Source: Chromatiaceae bacterium
Lineage (GTDB): Bacteria > Pseudomonadota > Gammaproteobacteria > Chromatiales > Chromatiaceae
NCBI GenBank assembly: GCA_016938795.1
Contig: JAFGTZ010000232.1
Location: forward strand, 1-15,674
DNA length: 15,674 bases
Direction of reading: 5' to 3'
Below the pieces are notes generated by a model. The model was given only the letters and a program-made list of their open reading frames with translations, ran no database searches and was not told the origin of the DNA. Made by a program: the position numbers and the translations under genes. Shown piece by piece: positions 1 to 7,207 of this stretch. The number at the start of each line of letters is the position of its first letter. Within the stretch, counting starts at the first letter, position 1.

Positions 1-1313
1 GGCTTGTCGAAATAGATATAGCGCACCGCGCGCAGATAGTAGAAGGCGCCGATGATGGAGAAGATAACCGCCACCACCGCAAGCCACACCAGATCAATGC
101 GCACCACGGCCTCAAGCACCAGCAGCTTCGCCATGAAGCCCACGGTGGGCGGCACCCCCGCCATGGAGAAGAGCACCAGCGCCATCATGGCTGCGTACCA
201 GGCATCGCGTTCGTTCAGCCCCTTGAGATCCTCCAGGTTCTCGGCATCGAAGCCCTGACGGCTGAGGATGATGAGAATCCCGAAGGCGCCCGCCGACATG
301 ATGGCGTAGACGATGGCATAGAAGGTAGCCGCCGCGTAGCCCTGATCCGTGCCGGCAAGCAGCCCGAGGAAGATGAAACCGACGTGAGCGATGGTCGAAT
401 AGGCCAGCATCCGCTTGATGTTGCCCTGGGCGATGGCGACCAGATTGCCCAGCCCCATGGAGAGCACGGCCAGAATCAGCAGCATCTGCTGCCAGTCGGC
501 GTGCAGGCTGGACAAGCCATCCACCAGCAGACGGATGGCGAGCGCCAGGGCGGCAATCTTGGGCGCGCTGCCGAGCAGCAGCACCGCCGGAGTTGGCGCG
601 CCTTCATAAATATCGGGCACCCACATGTGGAAGGGTACGGCGCCGAACTTGAAGCCGATGCCGATTACCAGGAAGACGATGCCGAACACCAGCACCTGAT
701 TTTCCAGCCCCTGAGTGGCCACGGCCTCGGCGACGGGGCCAAAGGCGATGGAGCCGGTGGCGCCATAGATCATGGAGATGCCATAGAGCAACATGCCCGA
801 GCCGAGCGCGCCGAGCACGAAGTATTTCATCGCCGCCTCGGCCGCGCGCTTCGAGTCGCGATCGAAGGCCACCAGCGCATAGAGACACAGCGCCTGAAGC
901 TCCAGCCCGAGATAGAGGGTGAGGAAGGAATTGGCGGCCACCATCACGAGCATGCCAAGCACGGCAAAAAGGCCGAGCACATAGAACTCGCCCACCAGCA
1001 GACCACGATCGGCCAGCCAGGGGCGCGCATAGACGAACACCAGCAGGCTAACGATGAGAATGGCGCCCTTCAGCAGATCCGCGACACCGTCGCGCACCAC
1101 ATGGCCGTCGAAGACGACCTCGGCCGCCCCGCCGCCAACTGCGGCGGTGAGCAACAGGGCCACCACCAGCCCGAGCAGCGACAGGCTATGCACAAGCGTC
1201 CGGCGCTCATCCTTCAGATAGAGATCGAGCAACAGCACCAGAGATGCGGTGAGCAGGATCGCAATCTCGGGGAGGATGGGCACAAGGTTGGCGGCATTGA
1301 ATGTCATGGGCAT
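1..1313 (-). CDS. nuoN: NADH-quinone oxidoreductase subunit N (3' end cut by window)
   Basis: NuoN is one of three antiporter-like membrane subunits of complex I that carry proton translocation. 437 codons are visible with no stop, so roughly the last 45-50 residues of a usual ~480-residue protein lie beyond the left edge. It is hydrophobic throughout. Residues expected in the proton channel are present: Glu138 in LGLELQAL, Lys222 in GFKFGAVPFHMW, Lys252 in SAPKIAAL and Lys396 in GFMAKLLV. Two in-frame ATGs lie at 1313 and 1307. The first is chosen because a GAAGAG sequence sits about 5 bases upstream; the second gives a protein two residues shorter. Unlike the usual arrangement it does not directly follow nuoM, because a hicAB pair intervenes, leaving a 177-base gap to hicB. 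Identity is certain; the exact start is less so. Confidence 0.95.
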   Translation of the reverse strand, partial: MPMTFNAANLVPILPEIAILLTASLVLLLDLYLKDERRTLVHSLSLLGLVVALLLTAAVGGGAAEVVFDGHVVRDGVADLLKGAILIVSLLVFVYARPWLADRGLLVGEFYVLGLFAVLGMLVMVAANSFLTLYLGLELQALCLYALVAFDRDSKRAAEAAMKYFVLGALGSGMLLYGISMIYGATGSIAFGPVAEAVATQGLENQVLVFGIVFLVIGIGFKFGAVPFHMWVPDIYEGAPTPAVLLLGSAPKIAALALAIRLLVDGLSSLHADWQQMLLILAVLSMGLGNLVAIAQGNIKRMLAYSTIAHVGFIFLGLLAGTDQGYAAATFYAIVYAIMSAGAFGILIILSRQGFDAENLEDLKGLNERDAWYAAMMALVLFSMAGVPPTVGFMAKLLVLEAVVRIDLVWLAVVAVIFSIIGAFYYLRAVRYIYFDK

Positions 1314-1465
1314 TCCAACTCTTCAGTGAATCGGTGACTGGTTTTGAACAGCAAAACGCAGAAGAACGCAAAAACTCGGGTTCCGGTATGGCGTTGTTTG
1401 CACAATAATACAGGCTTTCAGAAGCGCTCTTGAGCCGTTTGTGTGGCGATTTTATTCACAGAAAA

Positions 1466-1486
1466 GGTACGCGATGCGTACCCTAC
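1466..1486 (-). repeat. REP-like palindrome behind hicB, terminator-like
   Basis: Two perfect 7-base arms, GGTACGC and GCGTACC, flank a 3-base loop at 1466-1482, with a CTAC tail to 1486. On the minus strand the element begins 4 bases after the hicB stop codon, and the hairpin is followed by TTTTC, so it could act as a weak intrinsic terminator between hicB and nuoN. The arms and tail match the palindrome at 10796-10816 in the opposite orientation, differing only in the loop. This suggests a dispersed intergenic repeat rather than a dedicated terminator. Confidence 0.7.
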
Positions 1487-1490
1487 CTGG

Positions 1491-1712
1491 CTAGGCGACT
1501 TCTCGCATGGGGCGAACCTGCGGCTTCGGTAGGGGGCGACCTTCGGCATTGAAATGGTGGATGACGTCCTCAATGACATCACAAAGTTCGCCATAAAGCG
1601 CAACGGGATCATCTCCATGGATTCCAGTGATAAGGTCAGGGCATCGACCGATATAGACCTGATCTTCCTCGCTCCAATCCACCCATTTGTGATATTTGTC
1701 GAGTTCTTTCAC
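1491..1712 (-). CDS. hicB: HicB-family antitoxin
   Basis: This 73-residue protein resembles the HicB antitoxin that binds and neutralises the HicA mRNA interferase. The segment from HKWVDWSEED through YIGRCPDL to HGDDPVALYGEL (about residues 8-43) fits the partly degraded RNase H-like fold of the family, followed by a helix and a proline-rich tail (GRPLPKP). It starts with GTG at 1712, overlapping the hicA stop in a GTGA junction of 4 bases, which implies translational coupling. No C-terminal helix-turn-helix or ribbon-helix-helix domain follows, so this short form may not repress its own promoter by itself. The coding region is visibly less GC-rich than the nuo genes around it: positions 1681-1740 are 25 of 60 G or C. 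Family assignment rests on residue pattern and on pairing with hicA. Confidence 0.85.
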   Translation of the reverse strand: MKELDKYHKWVDWSEEDQVYIGRCPDLITGIHGDDPVALYGELCDVIEDVIHHFNAEGRPLPKPQVRPMREVA

Positions 1713-1912
1713 TTGATCACCATTTCAATGGCTTGCGCCACATCTTTTTCCTGATACCGCTTTGCATCATCACCTGATTGTCCGCTCAGTGTGACTGCGC
1801 CAGGGTACTTCGGGTGAACGAACTTACGGTGCGATCCTTTTCTACCTCCAGCAATTTGCGTGAATCCTGCGCATTTCAATTTTTCAAGCAGGTCACGAAT
1901 CTTCTGTGGCAC
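1709..1912 (-). CDS. hicA: HicA-family toxin (mRNA interferase)
   Basis: This 67-residue protein has the size and layout of HicA, a small double-stranded-RNA-binding-like fold that cleaves mRNA when not bound by HicB. The N-terminal helix (IRDLLEKLKCAGF), the short strand region and the GRKGSHRKFVHP segment carry the expected catalytic His28 in a GSH context. The later segment includes VTLSGQSGDD and a C-terminal helix (KDVAQAIEMVIK). The start is GTG at 1912; AGGCGA, about 8 bases upstream, is only a weak ribosome-binding site. Toxin before antitoxin with a 4-base overlap is the usual hicAB order. It lies in the operon direction, 164 bases after nuoM, so it could be read from the nuo transcript or from its own promoter. 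I found no convincing promoter for it. Confidence 0.88.
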   Translation of the reverse strand: MPQKIRDLLEKLKCAGFTQIAGGRKGSHRKFVHPKYPGAVTLSGQSGDDAKRYQEKDVAQAIEMVIK

Positions 1913-1948
1913 TGGAAATCTCGCCTATCAGTCTATTGAGATTGCAGC

Positions 1949-2056
1949 GTAGGGGTGGCCGCTTAGCTCAAGTTTCGGCTGTGATGACACATTTGCCGCG
2001 GTCGCCCAACATCAAAATCCAATGACTGTTGGGTTGCCAAAAGCGGCAACCCCTAC
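1949..2056. repeat. Imperfect inverted-repeat element between nuoM and hicA
   Basis: GTAGGGGTGGCCGCTT at 1949-1964 and the reverse complement of GTAGGGGTTGCCGCTT at 2041-2056 match at 15 of 16 bases in inverted orientation, enclosing a 108-base unit. Inside are two further dyads that share bases: CCCAACA/TGTTGGG (2005-2011 and 2027-2033) and GGGTTGCC/GGCAACCC with a 6-base loop (2031-2052). The second hairpin lies 24 bases behind the nuoM stop codon. No T-run follows on the minus strand, so it is not a classic intrinsic terminator. The nested structure looks like a small non-autonomous repeat (MITE-like or REP-like). No transposase is present and no flanking target duplication was established. 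Confidence 0.6.
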
Positions 2057-2076
2057 CCCGCTGCATCAGCGGCGCC

Positions 2077-3651
2077 TCAACGCCCGATCAAGGCCACTGG
2101 CTCAGGCCGGGGCAGAACGCACTGGTCGGCCTGGTCGGCAGGCAGCTTGCAGGTGCTGACCTGGGCCACGAGCTGCTCGACGGTGGTGTGCATCACGTTG
2201 ACCAGCGGCGCGGGCCACAGCCCGACGATCAGCACCACAGCAGCGAGCACGCCCAGATTGAAGGTCTCGCGCCGGTTGAGATCCTGAAGGGCCGCGACCT
2301 GTTCATTCTTGACCTCGCCAAAGATCACCCGCTTGACCATCCAAAGCGTGAAGGCGGCGGCCAGAATCAGCGTGGTTGCCGCGAGCAGCGCCCACCAGAA
2401 ATCGGCGCGGAAGGTGGCCAGGATCACCATGAACTCACCGACGAAGCCCGAGGTGCCGGGTAGGCCCGCGTTGGCCATGGCGAAATAGACGAAAAAGGCG
2501 CCAAACCAGGGCATGGTGTTCACCACGCCGCCATAGCTGGCAATCTCGCGCGAATGCACCCGATCATAGAGCACACCCACGCAAAGGAAGAGCGCCCCCG
2601 AGATGAAGCCGTGCGAGATCATCTGCACCATGCCGCCCTCGATGCCCATGACCGCGCCCGAGCCGACCGCCGGGTTCTGCACGATGGCGAAGAGGATGAA
2701 GAAGCCCAGGGTGACAAAGCCCATGTGCGCAATGGACGAATAGGCGATGAGCTTCTTCATGTCCTGCTGCACCAGCGCCACGAAACCGATGTAGACCACC
2801 GCGATGAGCGACAGCGCAATCATCAGCCAGGCTAGGTCAGCGCTTGCGTCGGGCGCGATGGGCAGCGAGAAGCGCAGGAAGCCATAGCCGCCAATCTTGA
2901 GCATGATGGCGGCCAGGATGACCGAGCCGCCGGTGGGCGCCTCGACGTGGGCATCCGGCAACCAGGTGTGCACCGGGAACATGGGCACCTTGACCGCGAA
3001 CGCCAGGAAGAAGGCGATGAAGATCAGCGTCTGCGCCGTCATGCCAAGCTCAAGCGCCTGGAAGTCGAGAATGCTGAAACTGCCCGACTGGAAATACATG
3101 TAGATCAGGGCGACCAGCATGAAGACCGAGCCGAAGAAGGTATAGAGGAAGAACTTGATGGTGGCATAGACCCGGTTCGGTCCGCCCCAAACCCCGATGA
3201 TGATGAACATCGGGATCAGCATCGCCTCCCAGAACACATAGAAGAGCACCGCATCGAGCGCCGAGAAGACGCCGATCATGATGCCTTCCATGACCAAAAA
3301 GGCTGCCATGTATTGGGTTGGCTTGTAGGAAATCACCTCCCAACCAGCGACGATGACGAAGATGGTGATGAAGGTGGTGAGCACGATGAGCGGCATGGAG
3401 ATGCCATCGACGCCCAGGTAATACTCGACGTTGAAGGTTGGAATCCAGGGCGTGCGCTCCACGAACTGCATGGCGGCGCTGCTTGCATCGAAGCCGAGCC
3501 AGAGCCCGAGGCTGACCAGGAAGGTCAGCACCGCGAAGCCGAGCGCGAGCCAGCGCGAGAGATTAAGCGATCTGTCGCCACTCGCCAGCACGGCGGCGCC
3601 GCCGAGAATCGGCAGCCAGATGAGCAGCGTCAGCAGGGGGAACTGGTTCAT
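2077..3651 (-). CDS. nuoM: NADH-quinone oxidoreductase subunit M
   Basis: NuoM is an antiporter-like membrane subunit of complex I that forms one of the proton channels of the membrane arm. The 524 residues match the usual length and are hydrophobic throughout. Expected functional residues are visible: Glu142 in FYVFWEAML, Lys221 in AVKVPMFPVHTWLPDAH, Lys252 in IMLKIGGYG, and Glu406 in GTSGFVGEF at the distal channel. The ATG at 3651 follows AAGGGAGA by about 10 bases. The gene lies 22 bases after nuoL, as expected. Downstream, nuoN would normally follow within a few bases, but here a repeat element and hicAB come first, so the nuoM 3' end is the point where the operon is interrupted. Its reading frame is intact. 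Confidence 0.98.
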   Translation of the reverse strand: MNQFPLLTLLIWLPILGGAAVLASGDRSLNLSRWLALGFAVLTFLVSLGLWLGFDASSAAMQFVERTPWIPTFNVEYYLGVDGISMPLIVLTTFITIFVIVAGWEVISYKPTQYMAAFLVMEGIMIGVFSALDAVLFYVFWEAMLIPMFIIIGVWGGPNRVYATIKFFLYTFFGSVFMLVALIYMYFQSGSFSILDFQALELGMTAQTLIFIAFFLAFAVKVPMFPVHTWLPDAHVEAPTGGSVILAAIMLKIGGYGFLRFSLPIAPDASADLAWLMIALSLIAVVYIGFVALVQQDMKKLIAYSSIAHMGFVTLGFFILFAIVQNPAVGSGAVMGIEGGMVQMISHGFISGALFLCVGVLYDRVHSREIASYGGVVNTMPWFGAFFVYFAMANAGLPGTSGFVGEFMVILATFRADFWWALLAATTLILAAAFTLWMVKRVIFGEVKNEQVAALQDLNRRETFNLGVLAAVVLIVGLWPAPLVNVMHTTVEQLVAQVSTCKLPADQADQCVLPRPEPVALIGR

Positions 3652-3673
3652 GCGTGTGCGTCTCCCTTGCGCG

Positions 3674-5680
3674 TCACAGGGCCACGAAGAACGTCAGGAG
3701 GCCAACCAGCCCGACGATCATGGCAATCGCGTAGTGATAGAGGTAACCGGTCTGAAGATGGCGCGCGATGCCAGCCAGGCGTCCCACGCTTCGGGCCGAG
3801 CCATTGACCAGGGCGCCGTCGATCAGGGTGCGATCGCCCCCGATCCAGAGCAGCCGACCGAAGAGCTGACTGCCAAGCCCAAAGACCTTCTGGTTGAAGT
3901 CATCGAAGCCGTACTTGTCTTGCAGGATACGGGTCAGCGGACCGCCCATGGCCTGCAAGCGGGCATCGATGCCAAAGTCGCGCCGCGCCATCATCCACCA
4001 GACCAGGGCGGCCAGCACCAGCCCGCCCATGGAGAGGAAGAAGGGCGCCATGGTCATGCCATGCAGGATGAAGGCGCCCTGCCCGTGCCAGTGCTCGCGC
4101 AGATGGTGCAGGGTGTCATGCTCGTGCGCCACATGGATGGGATTCCAGCCGCTGGAGGCAAACCAGTCGCTCACCAGGAAGGGCTCGATGGCGAACCAGC
4201 CGACGAACATGGACGGAATGGCCAGCATGATGAGTGGCAGGGTGACCACCCAGGGCGTCTCATGCAGATGATGACGGCTGTGCTCGTCCATGCGTGGCTG
4301 GCCGTGGAAGACCAGGAAATACATGCGGAAGCTGTAGAGCGCGGTAACGAAGACACCGGCGGTCAGGAGCAGGCTTGCATAGCCGCTGCCAAAGAGATGG
4401 CTGTGCCCCACCGCCTCGATGATGGCGTCCTTCGAGAAAAAGCCCGAGAGACCGGGGAAGCCGATGAGCGCGAGCGAGCCGATCAGGGCGGTGATCCAGG
4501 TAATGGGCATGTACTTGCGAAGCCCGCCCATCTCGCCGATGTCCTGCTTGTGGTGCATGGCGATGATGACCGAGCCGGCGGCCAGGAACAGCAGCGCCTT
4601 GAAGAAGGCATGGGTCATGAGATGGAAGATGCCCGCCGCATAGGCCGAGGCGCCAAGCGCCGTGACCATGTAGCCAAGCTGCGAAAGGGTCGAGTAGGCC
4701 ACCACACGCTTGATGTCGTTCTGCACCAGACCGACAAGCCCCATGAAGAAGGCCGTGGTCGCGCCGATGATGAGGATGAAGCTCAGGGCTGCTTCGGAGA
4801 GTTCGTAGAGCGGCGACATGCGCGCCACCATGAAGATACCGGCGGTGACCATGGTCGCGGCGTGGATGAGCGCCGAGATGGGGGTCGGGCCTTCCATGGA
4901 ATCGGGCAGCCACACATGCAGCGGCACCTGGGCCGATTTGCCCATGGCGCCGATGAAGAGCAGCACGCAGATGAGCGTCATGAGCGAGACGCCACCGAAG
5001 AGGGCAAACTCGGTATCGGCCAGATCGGGCGCCATGGCGAATACCTCGGCATAGTCAAGGGTGCCGAAATACATGCCCACCGCCGCAATACCCAGGATAA
5101 AGCCGAAATCGCCCACGCGGTTGACCAGAAAGGCCTTGAGGTTGGCGAAGATGGCGCTCTCGCGGGTTGACCAGAAGCCGATCAGCAGATAGGACACCAG
5201 ACCCACCGCCTCCCAGCCGAAGAACAGCTGCATGAAGTTGTTCGACATCACCAGCATCAGCATGGAGAAGGTGAACAGCGAGATGTAGCTGAAGAAGCGC
5301 TGGTAGCTGTTCTTGCCGGTGAGCGCGCCCTCGGGCCAGTTGTGTTCATCGTCGGCCATGTAGCCGATGGTGTAGATGTGCACAAAGAAGGAGACGAAGG
5401 TGACCGTCGCCATCATGACGGCAGTCAGCTTGTCAACCAGGAAGCCGACCTCGAACCGTATGCCGTCCGAGACCATCCAGGTATAGACCGCGCCCTCGAA
5501 TACCGCCTGATCGAACCAGATGAAGCGCGCCAGCACCCAGAGTGAGAGCGCGGCCGAGAGGCCCACGCCGAGAATGGTTACCGAGTGCGCGCCGCGCCGC
5601 CCGATGCGCCCGCCGAAAAAGCCGGCGACAATAGCGCCGATGAGGGGCGCGAGCACGATGGTCAGGTAGAGGTTTTCCAT
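3674..5680 (-). CDS. nuoL: NADH-quinone oxidoreductase subunit L
   Basis: NuoL is the distal and largest antiporter-like subunit of the complex I membrane arm, with a long lateral helix running along the arm in known structures. The protein is 668 residues, a normal length. Signature segments are Glu157 in FFGWEAVGLVSYLLIGFW, Lys248 in GAMGKSAQVPLHVWLPD, and His273 in the conserved ALIHAATMVTAGIF stretch (about 270-283). A soluble, His-rich loop around residues 500-530 separates the core from the C-terminal helices. The ATG at 5680 is supported by homologous N-termini (MENLYL), although its ribosome-binding site (AAGAG/AAGAAA) is weak. It lies 55 bases after nuoK and 22 bases before nuoM. Confidence 0.98.
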   Translation of the reverse strand: MENLYLTIVLAPLIGAIVAGFFGGRIGRRGAHSVTILGVGLSAALSLWVLARFIWFDQAVFEGAVYTWMVSDGIRFEVGFLVDKLTAVMMATVTFVSFFVHIYTIGYMADDEHNWPEGALTGKNSYQRFFSYISLFTFSMLMLVMSNNFMQLFFGWEAVGLVSYLLIGFWSTRESAIFANLKAFLVNRVGDFGFILGIAAVGMYFGTLDYAEVFAMAPDLADTEFALFGGVSLMTLICVLLFIGAMGKSAQVPLHVWLPDSMEGPTPISALIHAATMVTAGIFMVARMSPLYELSEAALSFILIIGATTAFFMGLVGLVQNDIKRVVAYSTLSQLGYMVTALGASAYAAGIFHLMTHAFFKALLFLAAGSVIIAMHHKQDIGEMGGLRKYMPITWITALIGSLALIGFPGLSGFFSKDAIIEAVGHSHLFGSGYASLLLTAGVFVTALYSFRMYFLVFHGQPRMDEHSRHHLHETPWVVTLPLIMLAIPSMFVGWFAIEPFLVSDWFASSGWNPIHVAHEHDTLHHLREHWHGQGAFILHGMTMAPFFLSMGGLVLAALVWWMMARRDFGIDARLQAMGGPLTRILQDKYGFDDFNQKVFGLGSQLFGRLLWIGGDRTLIDGALVNGSARSVGRLAGIARHLQTGYLYHYAIAMIVGLVGLLTFFVAL

Positions 5681-5735
5681 CTTGTTTCTTTGCTCTTTCG
5701 CTCTGTTAGCCGTGTTCGGGCACCCGCTTGGCGCC

Positions 5736-6041
5736 CTACCCCTTCAGCGCGTCCAGATCCTGGACATTGATGGTGCGCCGGTTGCGGAACAGCACCACCA
5801 GAATCGCCAGGCCAATAGCCGCCTCGGCGGCCGCCACGGTGAGGATGAAGAACACGAACACCTGGCCCGTCATGTCGCCGAGAAAATGCGAGAAGGCGAC
5901 AAAGTTCATGTTGACCGCAAGCAACATCAGCTCGATGCACATCAGCAGCAGGATGAGGTTCTTGCGGTTGAGAAAGATCCCCGCGACGGCGATGGAGAAC
6001 AGCAGTCCGCCGAGAATCAGATAGTCGGACAAGGCAATCAT
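5736..6041 (-). CDS. nuoK: NADH-quinone oxidoreductase subunit K
   Basis: NuoK is a small three-helix membrane subunit (MrpC-like) between NuoJ/NuoA and the antiporter subunits, part of the fourth proton path. The 101-residue length is typical. The two buried glutamates needed for proton transfer are present: Glu37 in MCIELMLLAVN and Glu73 in AAAEAAIGLA. The start ATG at 6041 overlaps the nuoJ stop codon in an ATGA junction (6038-6041), and a GAGGAG sequence 8 bases upstream, inside nuoJ, serves as ribosome-binding site. This indicates translational coupling to nuoJ. The gene ends 55 bases before nuoL. Confidence 0.98.
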   Translation of the reverse strand: MIALSDYLILGGLLFSIAVAGIFLNRKNLILLLMCIELMLLAVNMNFVAFSHFLGDMTGQVFVFFILTVAAAEAAIGLAILVVLFRNRRTINVQDLDALKG

Positions 6042-6664
6042 TGGCGGTGCTCCTCGCTCAGCAGGCCCTCGGTGGAGACATCGACCAGACGCACGCGGCC
6101 CGGCCCCTTCCTGACCCGCGACTGCATGGCCGGATCGGGGCTGCGGTTATCGGTGCGCCGGCGCAGGGTCAGACGGATGGCGGCCACGATGGCCACCAGC
6201 AGGATGACCGCCGCGATCTCGACCGGATAGACGTGCTGCGTGTAGAGCATGAGACCGAGCGCCTCGGTGTTGGACACCTCGGCTCCAGCCGCTGCCGGCG
6301 CCGGGAAGGCATCCAGGCCAAAGTTTCCCGGACCCACCACCCAGGCGATCTCCAGCGCCATGAGCGCGGCAATGACCGCACCGATGGGCAAATAGCGGAT
6401 GAAGCCCGCGCGCATGGCATCGAGGTCGATGTCCAGCATCATGACCACGAAAAGGAAGAGCACCATGACTGCGCCGACATAGACCAGAATCAGCACGATG
6501 CCAAGGAACTCGGCCTCCAGCAGCAGCCAGAGCGCGGCGCTTGCCACAAAGGCGGCCACCAGCCAGAGCACCGCATGCACCGGGTTGCGCCGGGTGATGA
6601 CCATCCCCGCCGCCACCAGGCTCAGGGCGGCAAAGAGGTAGAAGAGAATTTTTTCAAAGCCCAT
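6038..6664 (-). CDS. nuoJ: NADH-quinone oxidoreductase subunit J
   Basis: NuoJ is a five-helix membrane subunit next to NuoH, A and K. Its third helix takes part in the conformational change that couples quinone chemistry to pumping. The product is 208 residues, in the normal range. Membrane segments are visible at about residues 4-20, 28-48, 53-78, 88-110 and 140-165, with the conserved stretch VYVGAVMVLFLFVVMMLDID in the middle. The C-terminal ~45 residues are polar and Arg-rich, extending into the cytoplasm. ATG at 6664 is preceded by AAGGAG at a rather long spacing of about 14 bases; an in-frame stop just upstream excludes an earlier start. It overlaps nuoK by 4 bases. Confidence 0.97.
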   Translation of the reverse strand: MGFEKILFYLFAALSLVAAGMVITRRNPVHAVLWLVAAFVASAALWLLLEAEFLGIVLILVYVGAVMVLFLFVVMMLDIDLDAMRAGFIRYLPIGAVIAALMALEIAWVVGPGNFGLDAFPAPAAAGAEVSNTEALGLMLYTQHVYPVEIAAVILLVAIVAAIRLTLRRRTDNRSPDPAMQSRVRKGPGRVRLVDVSTEGLLSEEHRQ

Positions 6665-6702
6665 GATGGATCACTCGTCTCCTTGGTTTGCCCGCCCGGG
6701 CC

Positions 6703-7194
6703 TCAGCGATAGGGTGCATCGGCCGCACGCGCCGCCGCGATGGCGGCCTCCTGCTCGTCGCCGATGGCCAGGAGCCGCTCCTTGGTCAGGATGTTCTCGC
6801 CACGCTGCTCGAAGTGATATTCGTACACCCCGGTCTCGACGATGGAATCGACCGGACAGGACTCCTCGCAAAAGCCGCAGAAGATGCACTTGAAGAGGTC
6901 GATCTCGTAGCGCGTGGTGCGCCGCGAGCCGTCCTCGCGCGGCTCGGCCTCGATGGTGATAGCCAGCGCCGGGCACACCGCCTCGCACAGCTTGCAGGCA
7001 ATGCAACGCTCCTCGCCGTTGGGATAGCGGCGCAGGGCGTGCAGCCCGCGGAAGCGCGGCGAGATGGGCGCCTTCTCCTCGGGGTATTGAACGGTGAATT
7101 TTCGCTTGAACAGATAGCCGCCGGTGAGACGCAACCCCTTGAAGAGTTCGACCAGTAGCAGGCTCTGCAGATAGTCACGCGCGGATTTCAGCAT
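6703..7194 (-). CDS. nuoI: NADH-quinone oxidoreductase subunit I (2x[4Fe-4S])
   Basis: NuoI is the ferredoxin-like peripheral subunit carrying clusters N6a and N6b, which pass electrons from NuoG to the N2 cluster of NuoB. The 163-residue protein contains two CxxCxxCxxxCP motifs: Cys64, 67, 70 and 74 (CIACKLCEAVCP) and Cys103, 106, 109 and 113 (CIFCGFCEESCP). The N-terminal ~30 residues form the amphipathic helix that sits on the membrane near NuoH. The frame is open for 72 more codons upstream, through the end of nuoH, but the start is placed at the ATG at 7194: it has a GGAGG sequence 4 bases upstream, it gives the expected MLKSARDYLQ N-terminus, and it leaves a 13-base gap after nuoH. Confidence 0.97.
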   Translation of the reverse strand: MLKSARDYLQSLLLVELFKGLRLTGGYLFKRKFTVQYPEEKAPISPRFRGLHALRRYPNGEERCIACKLCEAVCPALAITIEAEPREDGSRRTTRYEIDLFKCIFCGFCEESCPVDSIVETGVYEYHFEQRGENILTKERLLAIGDEQEAAIAAARAADAPYR

Positions 7195-7207
7195 CTCGCC
7201 TCCAGCA

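Noticed and set aside
1554..1754. A 66-codon plus-strand frame opposite hicAB
   Set aside because: It overlaps hicB and hicA in antisense, shows no domain, and has no ribosome-binding site that I could see.
2031..2052. Hairpin after nuoM as an intrinsic terminator
   Set aside because: The stem is perfect, but no T-run follows on the minus strand, so it was kept only as part of the repeat element.
3431..5170. A 579-codon open frame on the plus strand opposite nuoL and nuoM
   Set aside because: It crosses two certain genes in antisense. Its Asp/Glu/His/Gln-rich composition mirrors hydrophobic codons of the membrane proteins.
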